Part shown: positions 37,163-49,599 of the stretch, piece after piece
Layout: each line of letters begins with the position of its first letter
How positions within the stretch are numbered: position 1 is the stretch's first letter
NCBI GenBank assembly: GCA_020091685.1
Contig: CM034602.1
Span: 4,908,622-4,972,621, forward strand
Direction: 5' to 3'
DNA: 64,000 nt
DNA from: Lutjanus erythropterus
Lineage: Eukaryota; Chordata; Actinopteri; Lutjaniformes; Lutjanidae
The notes under the pieces: generated by a model
Told to the model about the DNA's origin: nothing
Databases searched by the model: none
What the model saw: the letters and a program-made list of their open reading frames with translations, nothing else
Translations under genes and position numbers: made by a program

Positions 37163-37440
37163 ACGGCTGAATAATTAATCAAAAATATTTTCAAAATTGC
37201 AACATGGCCAAGTGCAATATCCACATAACATGAACTACTTATAAATTAAGCATTGTGGTGCTACAGAGGTGTCCCTGCCTCCAAATCACATTCTCCAGAT
37301 GTATAAGAACACGCTTGTTTGGAACAGACCCCAGCAAAAATCACATCTTCTTTTTTATATGATTTCAGTGAAAATTAAATGCAAAAAAAAAACAAAAAAA
37401 CATTCCTGCTGAAGTTGTGACTCATTGCAATCGCAATTTT
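37163..37440 (+). repeat. 'ggctgaataatt' interspersed repeat, forward copy
   Basis: Matches, in reverse orientation, the copy at 38,150-38,410, including the exact 20-base word atggccaagtgcaatatcca (37,203-37,222 against 38,348-38,367), ctccagatgt and gcaatcgcaattt-like tails. From memory it is the common teleost 'gggctgcacgatt...attgcgat' family. Confidence 0.65.
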
Positions 37441-37477
37441 AAAAAAAAGATCTAAGACCTCTTCTGTGCACATAAAA

Positions 37478-37625
37478 GGTTTATTTCTCCTTATTTCTCC
37501 TTTGCCAAGATAATCCATCCACCTGACAGGTGTGGCATATAGAGATGCTGATTAAACAGCATGATTATTGTACAGATGTACCGTGGACTCTTCACAGTAA
37601 AAGGCAATTCTAAAATGGGCAAAAA
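37478..37625. repeat. Interspersed repeat, 'gataatccatccacctgaca' family
   Basis: Contains gccaagataatccatccacc, tgacaggtgtggcatata, gatgctgattaaacagcatg and attgtacag. I recognise this run from a repeat widespread in fish and other aquatic animals; its class is not determined here. It includes the palindrome cacctgacaggtg. Confidence 0.55.
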
Positions 37626-37676
37626 GATATTTATTAGACACTGAACTATGGCTGTTTTACATAGGACCATAGATAC

Positions 37677-37862
37677 CAATTTTTTTCCCAGGAGGGCAGA
37701 GACATGACCTGCCTCTGCCTCTGATTGTTGATTGATATTGTTACCCTAACCAATCACTCCTCATGCCTAAACCTAACCAAGCCAACCAATGAAGGGAACA
37801 AGCACTCGGCAGTCCGAGGCAGAGTGGCGCAGGTCATGACTTTGCCCTCCTGGTAAGAAAAT
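37677..37862. mobile_element. Small fold-back element
   Basis: Left arm ttcccaggagggcagagaca-tgacctgcctctgcctctga is mirrored by gaggcagag-ggcgcaggtca-tgactttgccctcctgg. The arms are about 50 bases around an 85-base loop with cctaacc words. A related fragment is at 4,844-4,935. Confidence 0.65.
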
Positions 37863-38149
37863 TCTGGCCCTGTGTGAAACAACCACAGTTCAGTGCCTAA
37901 TAATGTCTCTTTTTTTCAAGATAAAATTGCACATTTTGGAGTGGCCTTTTATTCTGACATTTTAACAAATTTGAGAACAAAATTTGAGAGAGAAGCAAAA
38001 GAAGTCCTAGATCTCTTACTTTAACTTATGAAAATGGGGACTAAAACAGAAGTGTTGTATATACATTTTTAATGAGTGTACAGCAGCATAATGTAGTAAA
38101 AAAAAATTATATTACATTTTTTTCTTGACTGAAATTATAATGGTGATGC

Positions 38150-38410
38150 AGGAATGATCATTTTTGCATCATTTTCATTTTTACTGAAAAAGAAAAATTT
38201 GTTGGGGTTTGCACCAAAAAACATGTTTTCTCACATCTGGAGAACAAGATTTGTAGGCTAAGACATCTATGCAGCACTAGAGTGCTTCATTATAATGTTG
38301 TTCATTACATATGTTTCCTTAATCAAACAACTGCAGCTTCTGTGATCTGGATATTGCACTTGGCCATATTGTGATTTCAATAATATTGTGATTAACTGTG
38401 AAGCCCTAGT
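38150..38410 (-). repeat. 'ggctgaataatt' interspersed repeat, inverted copy
   Basis: Reverse-strand partner of 37,163-37,440. On the minus strand it begins actagggcttcacagttaat and continues with the shared 20-base word. The two copies face each other across about 0.7 kb. Confidence 0.65.
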
Positions 38411-40078
38411 ACATATATCATATACTGTGATTGATTCAGAGAGTATGCAGTACTGTTGGTTATATTTCAAATGTATAAGCTGGACACAAAAACTACATAG
38501 AAGCACCTAATGTGATGGTTTTGGGTGTAAATTCCATATCCATTGTTGTTTACAACGCCCTTCCATCTGTACACAATGAGCATTATTGTGCCATTTGATA
38601 GTTGCACATGCATTTATAACCAGAGTCTGAATAAATTGTTTTGCAGTGGTGATGATTAGTATTGTTCAGCAAAATTACAATATGTTGCATCTGTTCTACT
38701 GAAAGCATCTATTCAAACGGTGCTATTCAGCGGTGACTGGAGTCCCAATAGTGGGACAATAGCAGCCCCACTTATACAGCCACACTTGAATGGAGCATAT
38801 GATATTTTCCATAAGTGGGAACAAGATATGTGTTTGTGCCCCACCTCGCTGATGTAATGGCTGTTAAAACACCCTGTTGAGATCCAGAGTTCGCTGAGTT
38901 CGGTGTTTAGGTGCAGCACTAGCACCCTCAACCGTCTACCCTTTGTCTAGTAGGCTGACCGAGGATCTACTTGGAAGTGAAGTTGTCATTTACACCAGAT
39001 GTGCTGCAGGTCTCCTCTGGTTTCAGAAGCGAAAATTGCAGCACAGTGATTTAAAACACAGAAATTGCTCAATTTTAAATTTTTCTTGGGTGGTATACTA
39101 ACCAAAATCCAGAGCGACACCCTCCTTTACATTGAGCTGATTCATTCTGAATCAGGTTTCCCAGAACTTGTTTTGTTGCTGTTGCTGTATGGCCATTAAC
39201 AGCCAGTAATCCCATTAGAATTCATTAAGAACTTGGACACCCCTGTTCAAATGCTGCCACAGTATAGAAAGGCTGCTCTGTGATAGTTGGATTAAAGTGT
39301 TCTCTGATAATTCAAATATTTTAATGTCTTTCAAGCCCATTATCCCCTCCTTTCGTCAGATACGTTTAGTTGCTTTTTGTCCATTGACAGCCTGCTCCCA
39401 TTCATCATGTGATTCAAGACAACGGAGGCCTTGCTTTGAGGTATAAAGGGGCAGAGGCTTTTAGTTCCCTAAAAGCTCACATTCTCTGTCTCTTTGGTGC
39501 TCTCTTTGTTTAACTTCCCTAAAAGCTCTGCCTCTGTCAGTGTGTCTCTCCTTCTCTCCCTTTCTATCACCCGCTTTCTGTCAGTGCACAGAGAGGGAGG
39601 GAGAGAAAGGAACGACAGAACACTGTAACAAAGAACTGCTAATACTGTCGATGGAGGAGAGCGAAAAGTGCAGGGAGGAAACAAGAGGTCAGATTTCAGG
39701 TTATCGACCAGGCTGGGTGGCATGAGGAGATGTTAGACTGCCATGAAGACATGAAAAAGCAGCAACACTTGGACGTGAAAAAGAGATATTTGTAGAAATA
39801 CTCACTGAATATGTTTACATTCATATTAATAACCACATAATCAGGGTGAACTGTATTCTGTTTATATTCTGGGATAAGTCTATATCTTGGAAATGAAGTA
39901 CCCAAGTATGCCATCTGGGATACGCCTCTCGTCTGATATATTCTGGCACATATATTCTGTCTGTTTTTGACTGTGACAAACAATGCAGGCATTCGTTTTC
40001 CATATGCATGATCACGTGCATTCCTCTTCAGTGCAAAACATGTTCAAATTATATCAACACTGCAAATCCAGAGTGAAT

Positions 40079-40290
40079 CAGGGCTGCACCTAATAATTAT
40101 TTTAATTACTGTTTTTTTCCCCAAAACATCATCATTTGCTCTACATCGTTTTCAAAAATAATGACAAATCCCCATCACAAGTTTTCACAGCCAAAGTGAT
40201 GTGTCAAAATTGCTTATTTAGTCTGACCAGCAGCCAAAAACCAGAAGTGCTTAATTTATAATGTTATGAAAACAAGCAAGGAAGGCAAAT
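40079..40290 (+). repeat. 'agggctgca..taataatta' teleost repeat copy
   Basis: Begins cagggctgcacctaataatt and carries ccatcacaagttttcacagc, caaagtgatgtgtc, ctgaccagcagccaaaaacc and tgcttaatttataatg in the usual order for the ubiquitous ATTAATC-type fish repeat. Confidence 0.6.
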
Positions 40291-40611
40291 GCAAGCAACT
40301 CTTCAGACTTAATATGAATCGATATCCAGCAAATATCTATATATTTTTGCTAATGAGGCGCTAAAAGATCCATCATTGATCAAACCTGGAATTTCACTTA
40401 ACATTATTGATCATGAATACATATTTTTTTACTTTTTATTAAAGAAGGTATTTGTCCAAGTACTTGACTGTACGGGCCAAGTAAAAATGTGAACCGTTTC
40501 GTTTTGAAGATGTTTATAATACAGATCATAAGAATATTTATTGAGCTAACTTAGTTCTTTGTCGGCAGAATGTCATGTTGACATGTTTAGCATATCCATA
40601 TAGTTTTGTTT

Positions 40612-41094
40612 TGGGCCTGACAGATGCTGGATTCTTTGGGCTGATGTTGGTACTGATATAAGGAGTAAAAAAAATTAATAGATCTATCAGCTGCTCTTCT
40701 GTAATATACAGAATATATACTTACACACAATTTTTGCAATGATCCATCAAAAGTTTTTAACACTTGTGGCAAAGATATCTAATGGAGGCAGGATATTTTA
40801 CAGTCTAATAATAAACTTTGTCAAAAATGATAGCAGGGCACTGAAACATAAACTTTCACCAGTATTTTTAACAATTAAAATAACTATAATTTTTACAAAA
40901 AGTACAAATACAGCAACATGTATGCATATTTTAAACCTTAATTAATAAATAGGATCAAATATGCAGAGAATGTTGTCTATAAAGCGAACAGATAAAAACA
41001 ATCTGCATTATGTTCAAAAAAGAACTGATATAGCTGTGGTAGGCCAATACTGGGTCAGTAATATCGGTCAACTGATATATCGGTCAGGCTCTAG
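40612..41094. mobile_element. 'gaccgatatatcgg' short inverted-repeat element
   Basis: Left end tgggcctgacagatgctgg, with gggctgatgttggtactgat inside; right end, on the reverse strand, tagagcctgaccgatatatc and gaccgatatta. The termini and the repeated 'ccgata' words match a common teleost non-autonomous element. There is no coding content. Confidence 0.6.
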
Positions 41095-41710
41095 TTCTTG
41101 TCTCCATTTTATTTTAACATAATGGGAGCTGGGAGGCAGAATATACTGTAACTAAAAGATACACAATGTTGAGCATTTTTGCATTTATCAGATAGAAGAT
41201 AAGATCAGATATATGAGGGGGAGAATACTTGGCACCCCCAAATAATGTCAGTTTGACAGCCAATAACATACTGAAGAGCTGCAGTTGTGGCATTGTCGAT
41301 TTGATTTTGGTCAATGTGGTTAGTTTGCAGGAGAAGATACAACACAGCCTCCTCTGAGCCTCACAGTATGGGTAGGGCTGATAGACGGAAGATGGAGATT
41401 CTTATTTAGTCGATGTGTTTCAGCTTTCATTCAGCAACACAGAATGTAGAGAGCTTCACTCAAGGACAGGAGAAGCAGAATTACCAGCAGAAGGCTTTGA
41501 GATTTATGTACGTCACACCTAAATGCACTTTGCGGTCTACTTGGATTATTTTTGCCAAAAAAAGCATAGCTCTGACTTTCGAGTTTGACAGGTTGAAGTT
41601 GATCGATTGCTTATGCATCACCTCTGTAAAGACATATTTTAACTTCGGCTACAGCCAGTCGCATTCTCTAAATCTGAGGTGGATGAGTGAGGGCAGTTAA
41701 ACCGCTGAAA

Positions 41711-41729
41711 TGGTGGTGGTGGTGGTGGT
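41711..41729. repeat. (GGT)6 trinucleotide repeat
   Basis: Six perfect units. Confidence 0.9.
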
Positions 41730-42482
41730 AGGAGCGTGTGGGTGTATTGGGGAGGGAGAGACTGATGAAAGAGCCAGGCAGCGATCAAAGGCGAGAAAAT
41801 GAAATGGCATTTGACCTTGTTGGACGCCGGCGAGTGACGTGCTGCCACAGAAGTGCAAAGTAGTTTGGGAACCTGTGGGAATCGAGAGGGGAGAGAGATC
41901 AGGTCTGCAGAGTGCTGATGTGGGGAGAGAGGATGGTCCAGGCAGTTTAACCCTTTCATCTCATAACTGATTTAGCAAGGGAGCACGGAGTGGCCAAAAG
42001 TTATTACAATGACAAAATGAGTCAATTTCAGGTGAAAAATGGTGCTTCTTGTATGTCGTGTGGTCAACTTATGGTATACCTCTCACTATCCATTAAAATC
42101 TTGCTTATGATGTGAATAATGGGCTTGGTAAATTGGTTTCATGCCCTAAAAAAGAAACCTCAGGAGTAATCACCCTCCATAACATAATCTACCTTCACCC
42201 TAGTCCAGAACCTGTGGTAGATATGCAAATGCCAAATAAATAATTCAGCTCTTTTGCATTTTCTTTTGCTTGCTCCTGCCATGTTGGCAATAATGAGTGA
42301 AACAGTGATAAGGAAAATATGTAGTGTCTCTTCCATTTACCGTGGCTGGTCTGTCAGCCTCAGATGCCAGGATGTGGGACAGATAATAGCCCAATCATGT
42401 GCTTTGTGGCATCACTGTTGAATGCCTTAGATAGGATTTTTAAGCTAATTTTAAAAAGATAAAGCAAGAGCCAACAATCATT

Positions 42483-43790
42483 TTCATTAATGAGTGATTA
42501 ATCTATCAATTTTTTTATTAGCCGATTAATTATTTAGTGTATTAAACATCAGAAAATGGTGAAAAAACACCTGTCACTGTTTTCTACAGCCATAGGCGCC
42601 GTCAACAGGGTGGCATTTGGTTAAAGATGGGGGTGCAATCATGAGGCTAAGCAGGAAAAAACTGTTGGAAAACTGCCATAGATTAATAAATTTCACTGAT
42701 GTTTGAAAGGACTAATAAAAGACAAATAAAGTTGTAGCATATGCTATGTTATTCTTAACATTTAATTTGCATGATGAGCAGCAGTGTGATTTGTTGCTTT
42801 TATGTGTTACCAGCCGTGCACACAGTGCTTTAATTAATTGATTAATAAGCACAGAGCACCATGAATTCAAATGCTTCCGAATGTTAATGCAGTTAGCACA
42901 GTAACTTGTGGCTTTATCATCTAAATTAGAATAACAACACAATTTTTGCTATCAGCTTTGTGTGGAAATACCTCACAAGATTAAACAGCGAAGACGTAAA
43001 GTGAGCGCTCTCTGAACGGGGGATGAAATGTGCTGCGCTGAGGTTCGAGCCGTTTGCTCCGACATTCGAAATCTCACACAAACTTCCAAGTGAAAGCCCA
43101 AACAACACCGGATTTATACTTTTTACTGAACGGCTCCGGATGAAATACTGGCAGAGACGGCAGCATATGATGGCTTTACCTTCAACAGTTGGCTCTGTCA
43201 AAATGTGCCTCTCACTGAAGAAAGATGCCAAAATCTCCCGAAGAGTCCATCTGAAATCTCACACCGAGTGAGTGAGAACTGTAATTTTGAGCTTGGCATT
43301 TTAAATTTTGAGCGTGGTTTATATCATATTCGTAATGTTTGTTCTTCTGCCTCAATAATTATTAGCACCACCAGGTCTGAAACACATTTGTAATTGCTTG
43401 TCACATATAGTGTTGCATGAAATATGACCAGTGTGCTTTGATGACAGCCACAACTGTAAGTGCATTTCCCAGAATAGTGTGTGTCTGTTCCAAGGATTAC
43501 AAAATTCAAGTTTTCTGGAAAAATATTAATACTACTCCTCACCACATCCCATTATCTAACATTGCATAGGCCGCAATATTTACGCCAAGTCGGCACCCAC
43601 ACCCACAGCCTAAAACCACAAAAATATTTAATAAAAGCAGCAAATCCTCACATTGGAGTTGCTGCATCCAGATAACGTGTGGCATTTTGGCTCAATTAAT
43701 GTCTGAAACAATCAATCAATTACCAGAACTGCTGCTGATTAGTTTTCTGTTGAATGCCTAATTGATAATGCGCTACAACAGCTTCATGGC
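42483..43790 (+). repeat. ATTAATC-type repeat apparently split by about 1 kb of other DNA
   Basis: 42,483-42,587 carries the left half (gattaatctatcaa, agccgattaatta, catcagaaaatggtgaaaaa). 43,605-43,790 carries the right half (ccacagcctaaaaccac, agcagcaaatcctcacattg, gattagttttctgttgaatg). In other copies these halves are contiguous. The roughly 1,015-base interval between them is GC-richer in its right part (42,980-43,275). No terminal repeats of the insert were proven, so two independent fragments remain possible. Confidence 0.45.
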
Positions 43791-43841
43791 CAGAAGCAGA
43801 AACTTTGTTTTGTTTCACGAGGTAGCTCTGAGGTAGGATGG

Positions 43842-43862
43842 TGTTTGTTTGTTTGTTTGTTT
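43842..43862. repeat. (GTTT)5 simple repeat
   Basis: Five tetranucleotide units followed by a T run. Confidence 0.9.
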
Positions 43863-43869
43863 TTTAATC

Positions 43870-46074
43870 CACCATCCCCGCTACTTCTTCCCTAGGCTAT
43901 AAATAAAAAGATATAAATAAGAAAGTGTTTAATCATCCGGACTGCACAAATATTTTTTTTTTCCAAACATAGAGAAATCTAGAAAGATTTTCCAGCACAG
44001 TTAGCAGTGTTTCAGCACTGTTGTCTCACATCTCCTCCACAAAATGCCATGCAAGTTACATCACAACGGGGCTAACATGACGAGACTACAAAGATGAAAT
44101 CCTAAAACGTGTGTCCACAAGCATATCATCTGCCTGTCAGCGTGCTTCAACAAAGGCACCACTCTTTGTGGGGGAACCAAAGGGGAAAAAAAAGACAGTC
44201 ATTCTCATTAATTAAGGGATGAGTGGCAGAATGGAGCTCACTTCCTGGCTCTGCAGATTGAGGTTGGATTGTCTTTGATATGAGTTGCTCTCAGAATCTA
44301 ATGAGGTTTTTTCTTAATCCACACACAAATGCACCATTTTAAATCTCCTTTTAGCAGAATTACTTTAAGGAATAAAGTTCCCGTGCATTTTTTGGTGACT
44401 TCTTTTAAGGGTTGCACAAGTGTTCACAAGGGATTTGCAGTGTCTTTGCCAAACCTAAAGCCATCTGGTATTACTATACAGAGTCACCTTGTCATTGATC
44501 CATGTGTGGCATGTGAAATACCTAGATTGTCTTTCTTAAAGGGAGATTCTGCTCCCTCTAGTACCCCTAGGATTAGCAGAGCTGGTGAGATGTGAGTCTC
44601 TTCTTTTCACTATCTTTATGACCTCCTCTCATACTACAGGGAACCAAAGATAGGGAACGCGAGGATACAAGGACAGCTTAGACAAGTAATTTTGCCTTTA
44701 ATTGCTCGAACCTCCCATGAGTGCTATTGCTTAAGTACTCCAAAAACTGTTGTTGTTTTCCTCCACATAATCTTTGATTATATGAAGGTCAGCATTTTTC
44801 TCTAAGCTTCTTATGAGAGAATTTGGAGCAGGTGGATTGCTCGGAGAGATGAGACAGTGTTCCCCTGCTGGAAGTTGAGAGTAAGAGTGAAGTGCCCCTT
44901 TTTTCCATCCTCTGCAGTTACTCTGCAGACCGTCTCCCAAGCCCATTTCGGCCATCTTATATACAGTAGGCTTTGTTTTTTTTTGTTCTGCTTAGTCCTC
45001 ATTTCCCAGTCTATATCAATAGCGTTATTATGTGGGGTTTTATCTGGCTAATTAACACTTCATCTTTCTGGGCGATCTCTCAAGAGGACATGGATTAAGC
45101 TTCCCTATCTCTGCACTGGAGCCACGGTGGGGTCGTCAAAGGCGTACTCCGCTCTTTGCAGATTGTGAGGAGAAAAAAGGCATTGGCATGAGGTTGTTTT
45201 GGTGAAATGATACTTAGAAAAGGAGAGGAAATATAAACATTGAATGCTGATTTATTGATGAGCTGTGGTGGTTTGAAAAACATGTAGTACACACAGTTTG
45301 GGCAAACATCTCAGTCATGAGGGCTGTACTGAAGGAAGCTCAATGTAGACAGGGTTTCTTTGCATGCGCTGGCTCGACAAAGCCTAAAACTCCAGTCAGA
45401 GACTGCGGCTAATAAGGCAAGAGAAGAATGCTGGCAGAAAATTACTAATGGACTAAATGCTCTCTTAGTGCCTGCAGTTTATTTCTAATGCGGCACAATA
45501 AACAATTAAACTTCATACAGCATGTTTAAACATGATACTTAGATTTTACACAGTCCCATAATGGAGAGATAGAAATCATTTTAGCTTTTGGTCAAATCAA
45601 AGTAAAAGGAATGTTACTGATTGAAAGTAATCGTAATAAATGGTTGATTTTAAATTTTCTAGTCAGTGTTCTGAGCAGAGCAGAAAAACAGACTTGGCAG
45701 CAAATCAGGATCAAGCTTAAAAATATAATTCAAAATGTTCTGTATCTGCTCCATAAATGTGTTAATGTGTATGATCCACTGTGGAACATTTAAAGTGTTA
45801 ATGTGACCCGAAGCAAACAGGAAAAACAATTTTCTGCATCATCAACTGAGGTTCCAGTGGCAAAGCGATACATACAGTTTGTTCTGTTGTACAGAAATTA
45901 CATTACTCGTCTTCATTTGGTGACATCACTAACGTACAGCTCAGCACCTTTGTAGAATATCACCTCTTCCCTCAGAGGAGAATCTGTGTCGCTCACAAAG
46001 ATTTCATCTGGAAAATAATTAGAGTGGTGCTTCTTACAGCTGATTTAGTCAAAAACTCAAACAATATATATAAA
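43870..46074. other. No gene seen in this intronic stretch
   Basis: Repeat-poor, complex sequence, especially 44,100-45,060, which may be partly conserved. No coding frame with family resemblance. Confidence 0.5.
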
Positions 46075-46857
46075 GGTAATAAGCATTTGTTGATAGGTAG
46101 TAAGGCCCTTATAAGCTGCTTATTAACAATAATTTGTATTAAGACTATATAAGCGTTAAATAATAATCATGTTTATTGACAGATTATGAGACATTTATAT
46201 GCACTCATAAGAAACTTGTTAATAGTTTATAGACTGCATAATAAAAATCTAATTAACATATATAATTATGTTATAATATTAGGACATACTTGTTTATAAT
46301 AATGTCACAAACACATTTATTGAGTTTACTAACTATAAACATTTGTAGTTGCTTTGTTAAAATTTCTACATAATTCATTGTGCAGTCTTAGCAGTTCTTA
46401 AAGAAATAATGGGCTGTTAATAAATGCCTAATAAAGGGTTAATTAATCTTAGTAAGCATTGTCCACACTTGTGATCCAGTACTCCAACATTCATTAGTAA
46501 TAACATGTAACAAGTGCATAATTAGTTACTAATAAATGCATAATGATGTATTTATAAATATTAATAAAGCAACAACAAATGCTTTAACAATGATATAAGA
46601 TTTAACAATGATATAATAAGTAAGTTAGTTAACCTAAAATACCTAAATGTTTGCAATACCATTATAAACAATTATAAGTAACTCATAGAAACAATCTGTC
46701 TATAAACTGTTAAGTTTCTTATAAGACTGGTTATAAGTGTCTTATGGTCTAACAAAAAGATAATTATGCTATACTAACACTTACTTAGTCTTATTAAAAG
46801 ATTAATGTAATAAGCATCTTATAAGTGCCTTATTACCTACTAATTACGGCTTATTAC
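46075..46857. mobile_element. AT-rich element with about 50-base terminal inverted repeats (gtaataagcat...cttattac)
   Basis: The left end gtaataagcatttgttgata-ggtagtaaggcccttataag is mirrored by cttataagtgccttattacc-tactaattacggcttattac at 46,808-46,857. The interior is about 80% A+T and rich in ataagt/cttata words. It is non-coding and looks like a complete MITE-like copy. Confidence 0.65.
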
Positions 46858-48779
46858 AAACCCGAAACTCTGCTCCAGAGCAGATTATGTGTTCAGAATA
46901 AGTTACCATGGTGATCCAGCCATGTTGAAAGACGGCCACCTTTATGACATTGAAAACTCTGGCTTCAGACACAACACACCTCACTAACCCATTAATCTCG
47001 CCCCTCTGGACCCTCAAAGCGCACTGGATTGTGCCTGTTTTTGATGGATTCAAGCCCTCTGTGCAAGCATCGCAAAAGCTTATACGTATATAAGAGCTAC
47101 AGTGTGTAACAAACCCCAGTATAACCTAAATACTGTAAATTATTTTCACTGCCAGCATGTGTCAATTGTCCAGGCTATTTTATCAACAGAAAGCGGTTTG
47201 AATCGATAACCCAGCTGGCCGTAGCCTCTGGACGATTCATTTACAATCAGTTTGCATGCCTCAGCAGGCGCCATTTGGTTTGCATATACAATCAGGTGAT
47301 TCATTTTAGTTGAAGTAGGGAACCTGAGTCACTGTTTGCCAGAGCTGGAGCAGCAGTGTATGAATTTCAGAGGTCTTGTTGTTCTGGGCCCACTCTCATT
47401 ATATTTTAGTGCTGAAAGTCAACAGATGAAAGTCTGGGTCAACACTCATTAAAACAACGGCCAGAATCCCCATGCTACATAAACGGAGGGTGAACGGGTA
47501 GAACGCAGACCTGTCAATAATTGTTGGGGAAGGTTATATCTACCTTTTGACTTTCCTCACATTGCAATAGAGAGGAGATAAACTAAAAAAAACATTTTGT
47601 TTTGTTATGGTGCAGAAACACAATCTGCCTCAGAGCTTCGGCTGGCTCGTGTGCAGTTCTCATAACGCACCTCTGGTTTTTTGATAAAGCACTTATGAGA
47701 CAGTGTTTTTGTCTGAGCCCACGTCATCGAAGGAGATAAATCCTAAATGGGTAAACTGAAGTGACTTTGCTCTGGCAGTTTTATACAAGAGTCTGTACAT
47801 TTTAGAGCCATAAATCAAGAGCTGTGTGGAGGGAAAAAAATCAAAGAATGAATTGTTGTAAGATGAAATTGTGTCTTGCTGAAGGTGTAGTTACACCAGC
47901 ACACATTTTAAACCTATGAAATACTGTCCTCTCAGTCGCTAAATCAGGTTCACCTTCATGGATGTCCTACCAAAACAAGTATTTGAAAGAACTATGCTAT
48001 TTCAAAAATGAGAAAAATGACCCAAGGTTGAGGCTAGGGAAATTGTTCTATTACTTATTCTTCTTTGACTCGTGGTGAAAATGGGATAGAGTTTTGAAAT
48101 GGTACATATAGAGGAGACAGAAAGGCCTTGGGAAACACATGGCGCGATAACAGATTTAATCCGTTCAATGCCAGTGAATTCCTGTTTAAATAGGAATGGC
48201 TGTTGCAGTTCAGGACACCATTATTAGACGACCTTGCAAGTGATATTGAAATTTTAAAAAAAATCTTGTCATTGTCAGCATCTTTATAAAGATTACTGTT
48301 TTTTGAGGCTGTTGCTTTCTTTTCTTTTCTTTTTTTTTCTAAACACGTAAACATATATTTGAAAGGATGTCTTAATTTGGCTCTTGGTGACACAGTTTCT
48401 TAATGACCTTAACTTAGTTGTGTTCAACCTCTGATGTTTGAAACGAAATTAGCTGGCTAGCTGAGGAAGCTAACCTAAGAAAACAATGGCACAAATAACA
48501 ACCTCACTATTGAAAGACAGATGGCATTGTCCATCGCCCCAACTCCAACAGGTCGTCTGTACAGGCACCTCACTGCAACCTTCATTTACCTTTTTTGTTA
48601 GGCGGCGACCTCTAGTGGTCATAGCAGGTATGAGCGGAGAGTGAGAAAGACTGCCTATGGAGGAGACATTCACTTAGGAGACTGGCGTTCATGTCCCGTG
48701 TGAATTGAAAGGTCTATATTGAGTAATTTAAAGTTTTACTTACTAAAGTTGCGTTACATACATGACTTTTGTCACATGA
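46858..48779. other. No gene seen in this intronic stretch
   Basis: Unique-looking sequence. It contains the reverse CTCF-like motif at 48,602. Confidence 0.5.
48602..48620 (-). promoter_or_regulatory. CTCF-like motif, reverse orientation
   Basis: On the minus strand the sequence reads gaccactagaggtcgccgc, close to the CTCF core CCACTAGRKGGC with one substitution in the GGC block. Its orientation faces the forward motifs at 2.7 and 14.5 kb. Confidence 0.3.
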
Positions 48780-48971
48780 CTTCCATAACATAACCCAAAC
48801 CACAATCTTATCCAAAACAAAATCAGGTAGTTTAGGTCTCTAAACCAAACTGTTGCCGTTTCACAAAGTTAAACACGTGTTTAATGTTACGTTAATTACA
48901 GCATCTGACTTCCGGTCTGGAAAGCCCGTTGACAGTACTCTCAAGTGGTCTATATATCATTTTGGGAGTCA
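48780..48971. repeat. Dispersed repeat, copy 2 (pair with 19,318-19,441)
   Basis: Has tgttgccgtttcacaaagtt, tttaatgttacg and atttt-gggagtca. Its left part (taacccaaaccacaatctta, ggtctctaaacc) resembles the family seen at 5.9-6.3 kb. Confidence 0.5.
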
Positions 48972-49599
48972 GTGGCAATCCACATACTCTATTATTTAGA
49001 TATAATAATGTGTATAAGAACCATGCATTCAAAGAATTACGCGCCAGTCTCTTAAAGTCATAAAATAGGTTGATACACAGTCAACATACATAGATAACCA
49101 ACCACTGAAACTGATTTGATATTTCAAAATTTAAATATAGGCTGATATTGTTTTCTTCTTACTATTCTTTTACATAAACAAATAATACAAACAAGCATAT
49201 TTTGCTAAGGAGCCGCTAAAGAACTGTGAAAAATATGTGTACAAATTCTGAAGTTTTGCAGTTGTAAAATAGACTTGTGCTCTCTGGTGGACAGATTGCT
49301 ATGATTCTAAGCTATTTCAAATATATTTTTGGCATTTGCAATTTCTTAGCACTTACACTGATGCCAGTACATCTGCAAGTAGGGAATAACTGCATGGCCA
49401 GTTGATGGCTAAATTGCCCGTGCATGTTGGTTCTAAGAGTGGCAACATAATTCTGTTCTTTTGTATTCTGTCCAAGATGTTTTTTTTTTCCCAACAATGC
49501 CAGGTCTTTTTCAGCCTAACAACCACTTCTTGGTAATTCTTCCAGTACATAGATACCGACATGCAACAATAATGAATGTTGAAAACAATTGTTGCAGCT

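Noticed and set aside
39442-39480. TATA promoter at tataaagg
   Set aside because: No supporting elements; the following sequence is a simple CT-rich stretch with a repeated ttccctaaaagctc word.
44017-44035. Second RE1 site (ttcagcactgttg...)
   Set aside because: Only the left half-site matches; the GGACAG half is missing.
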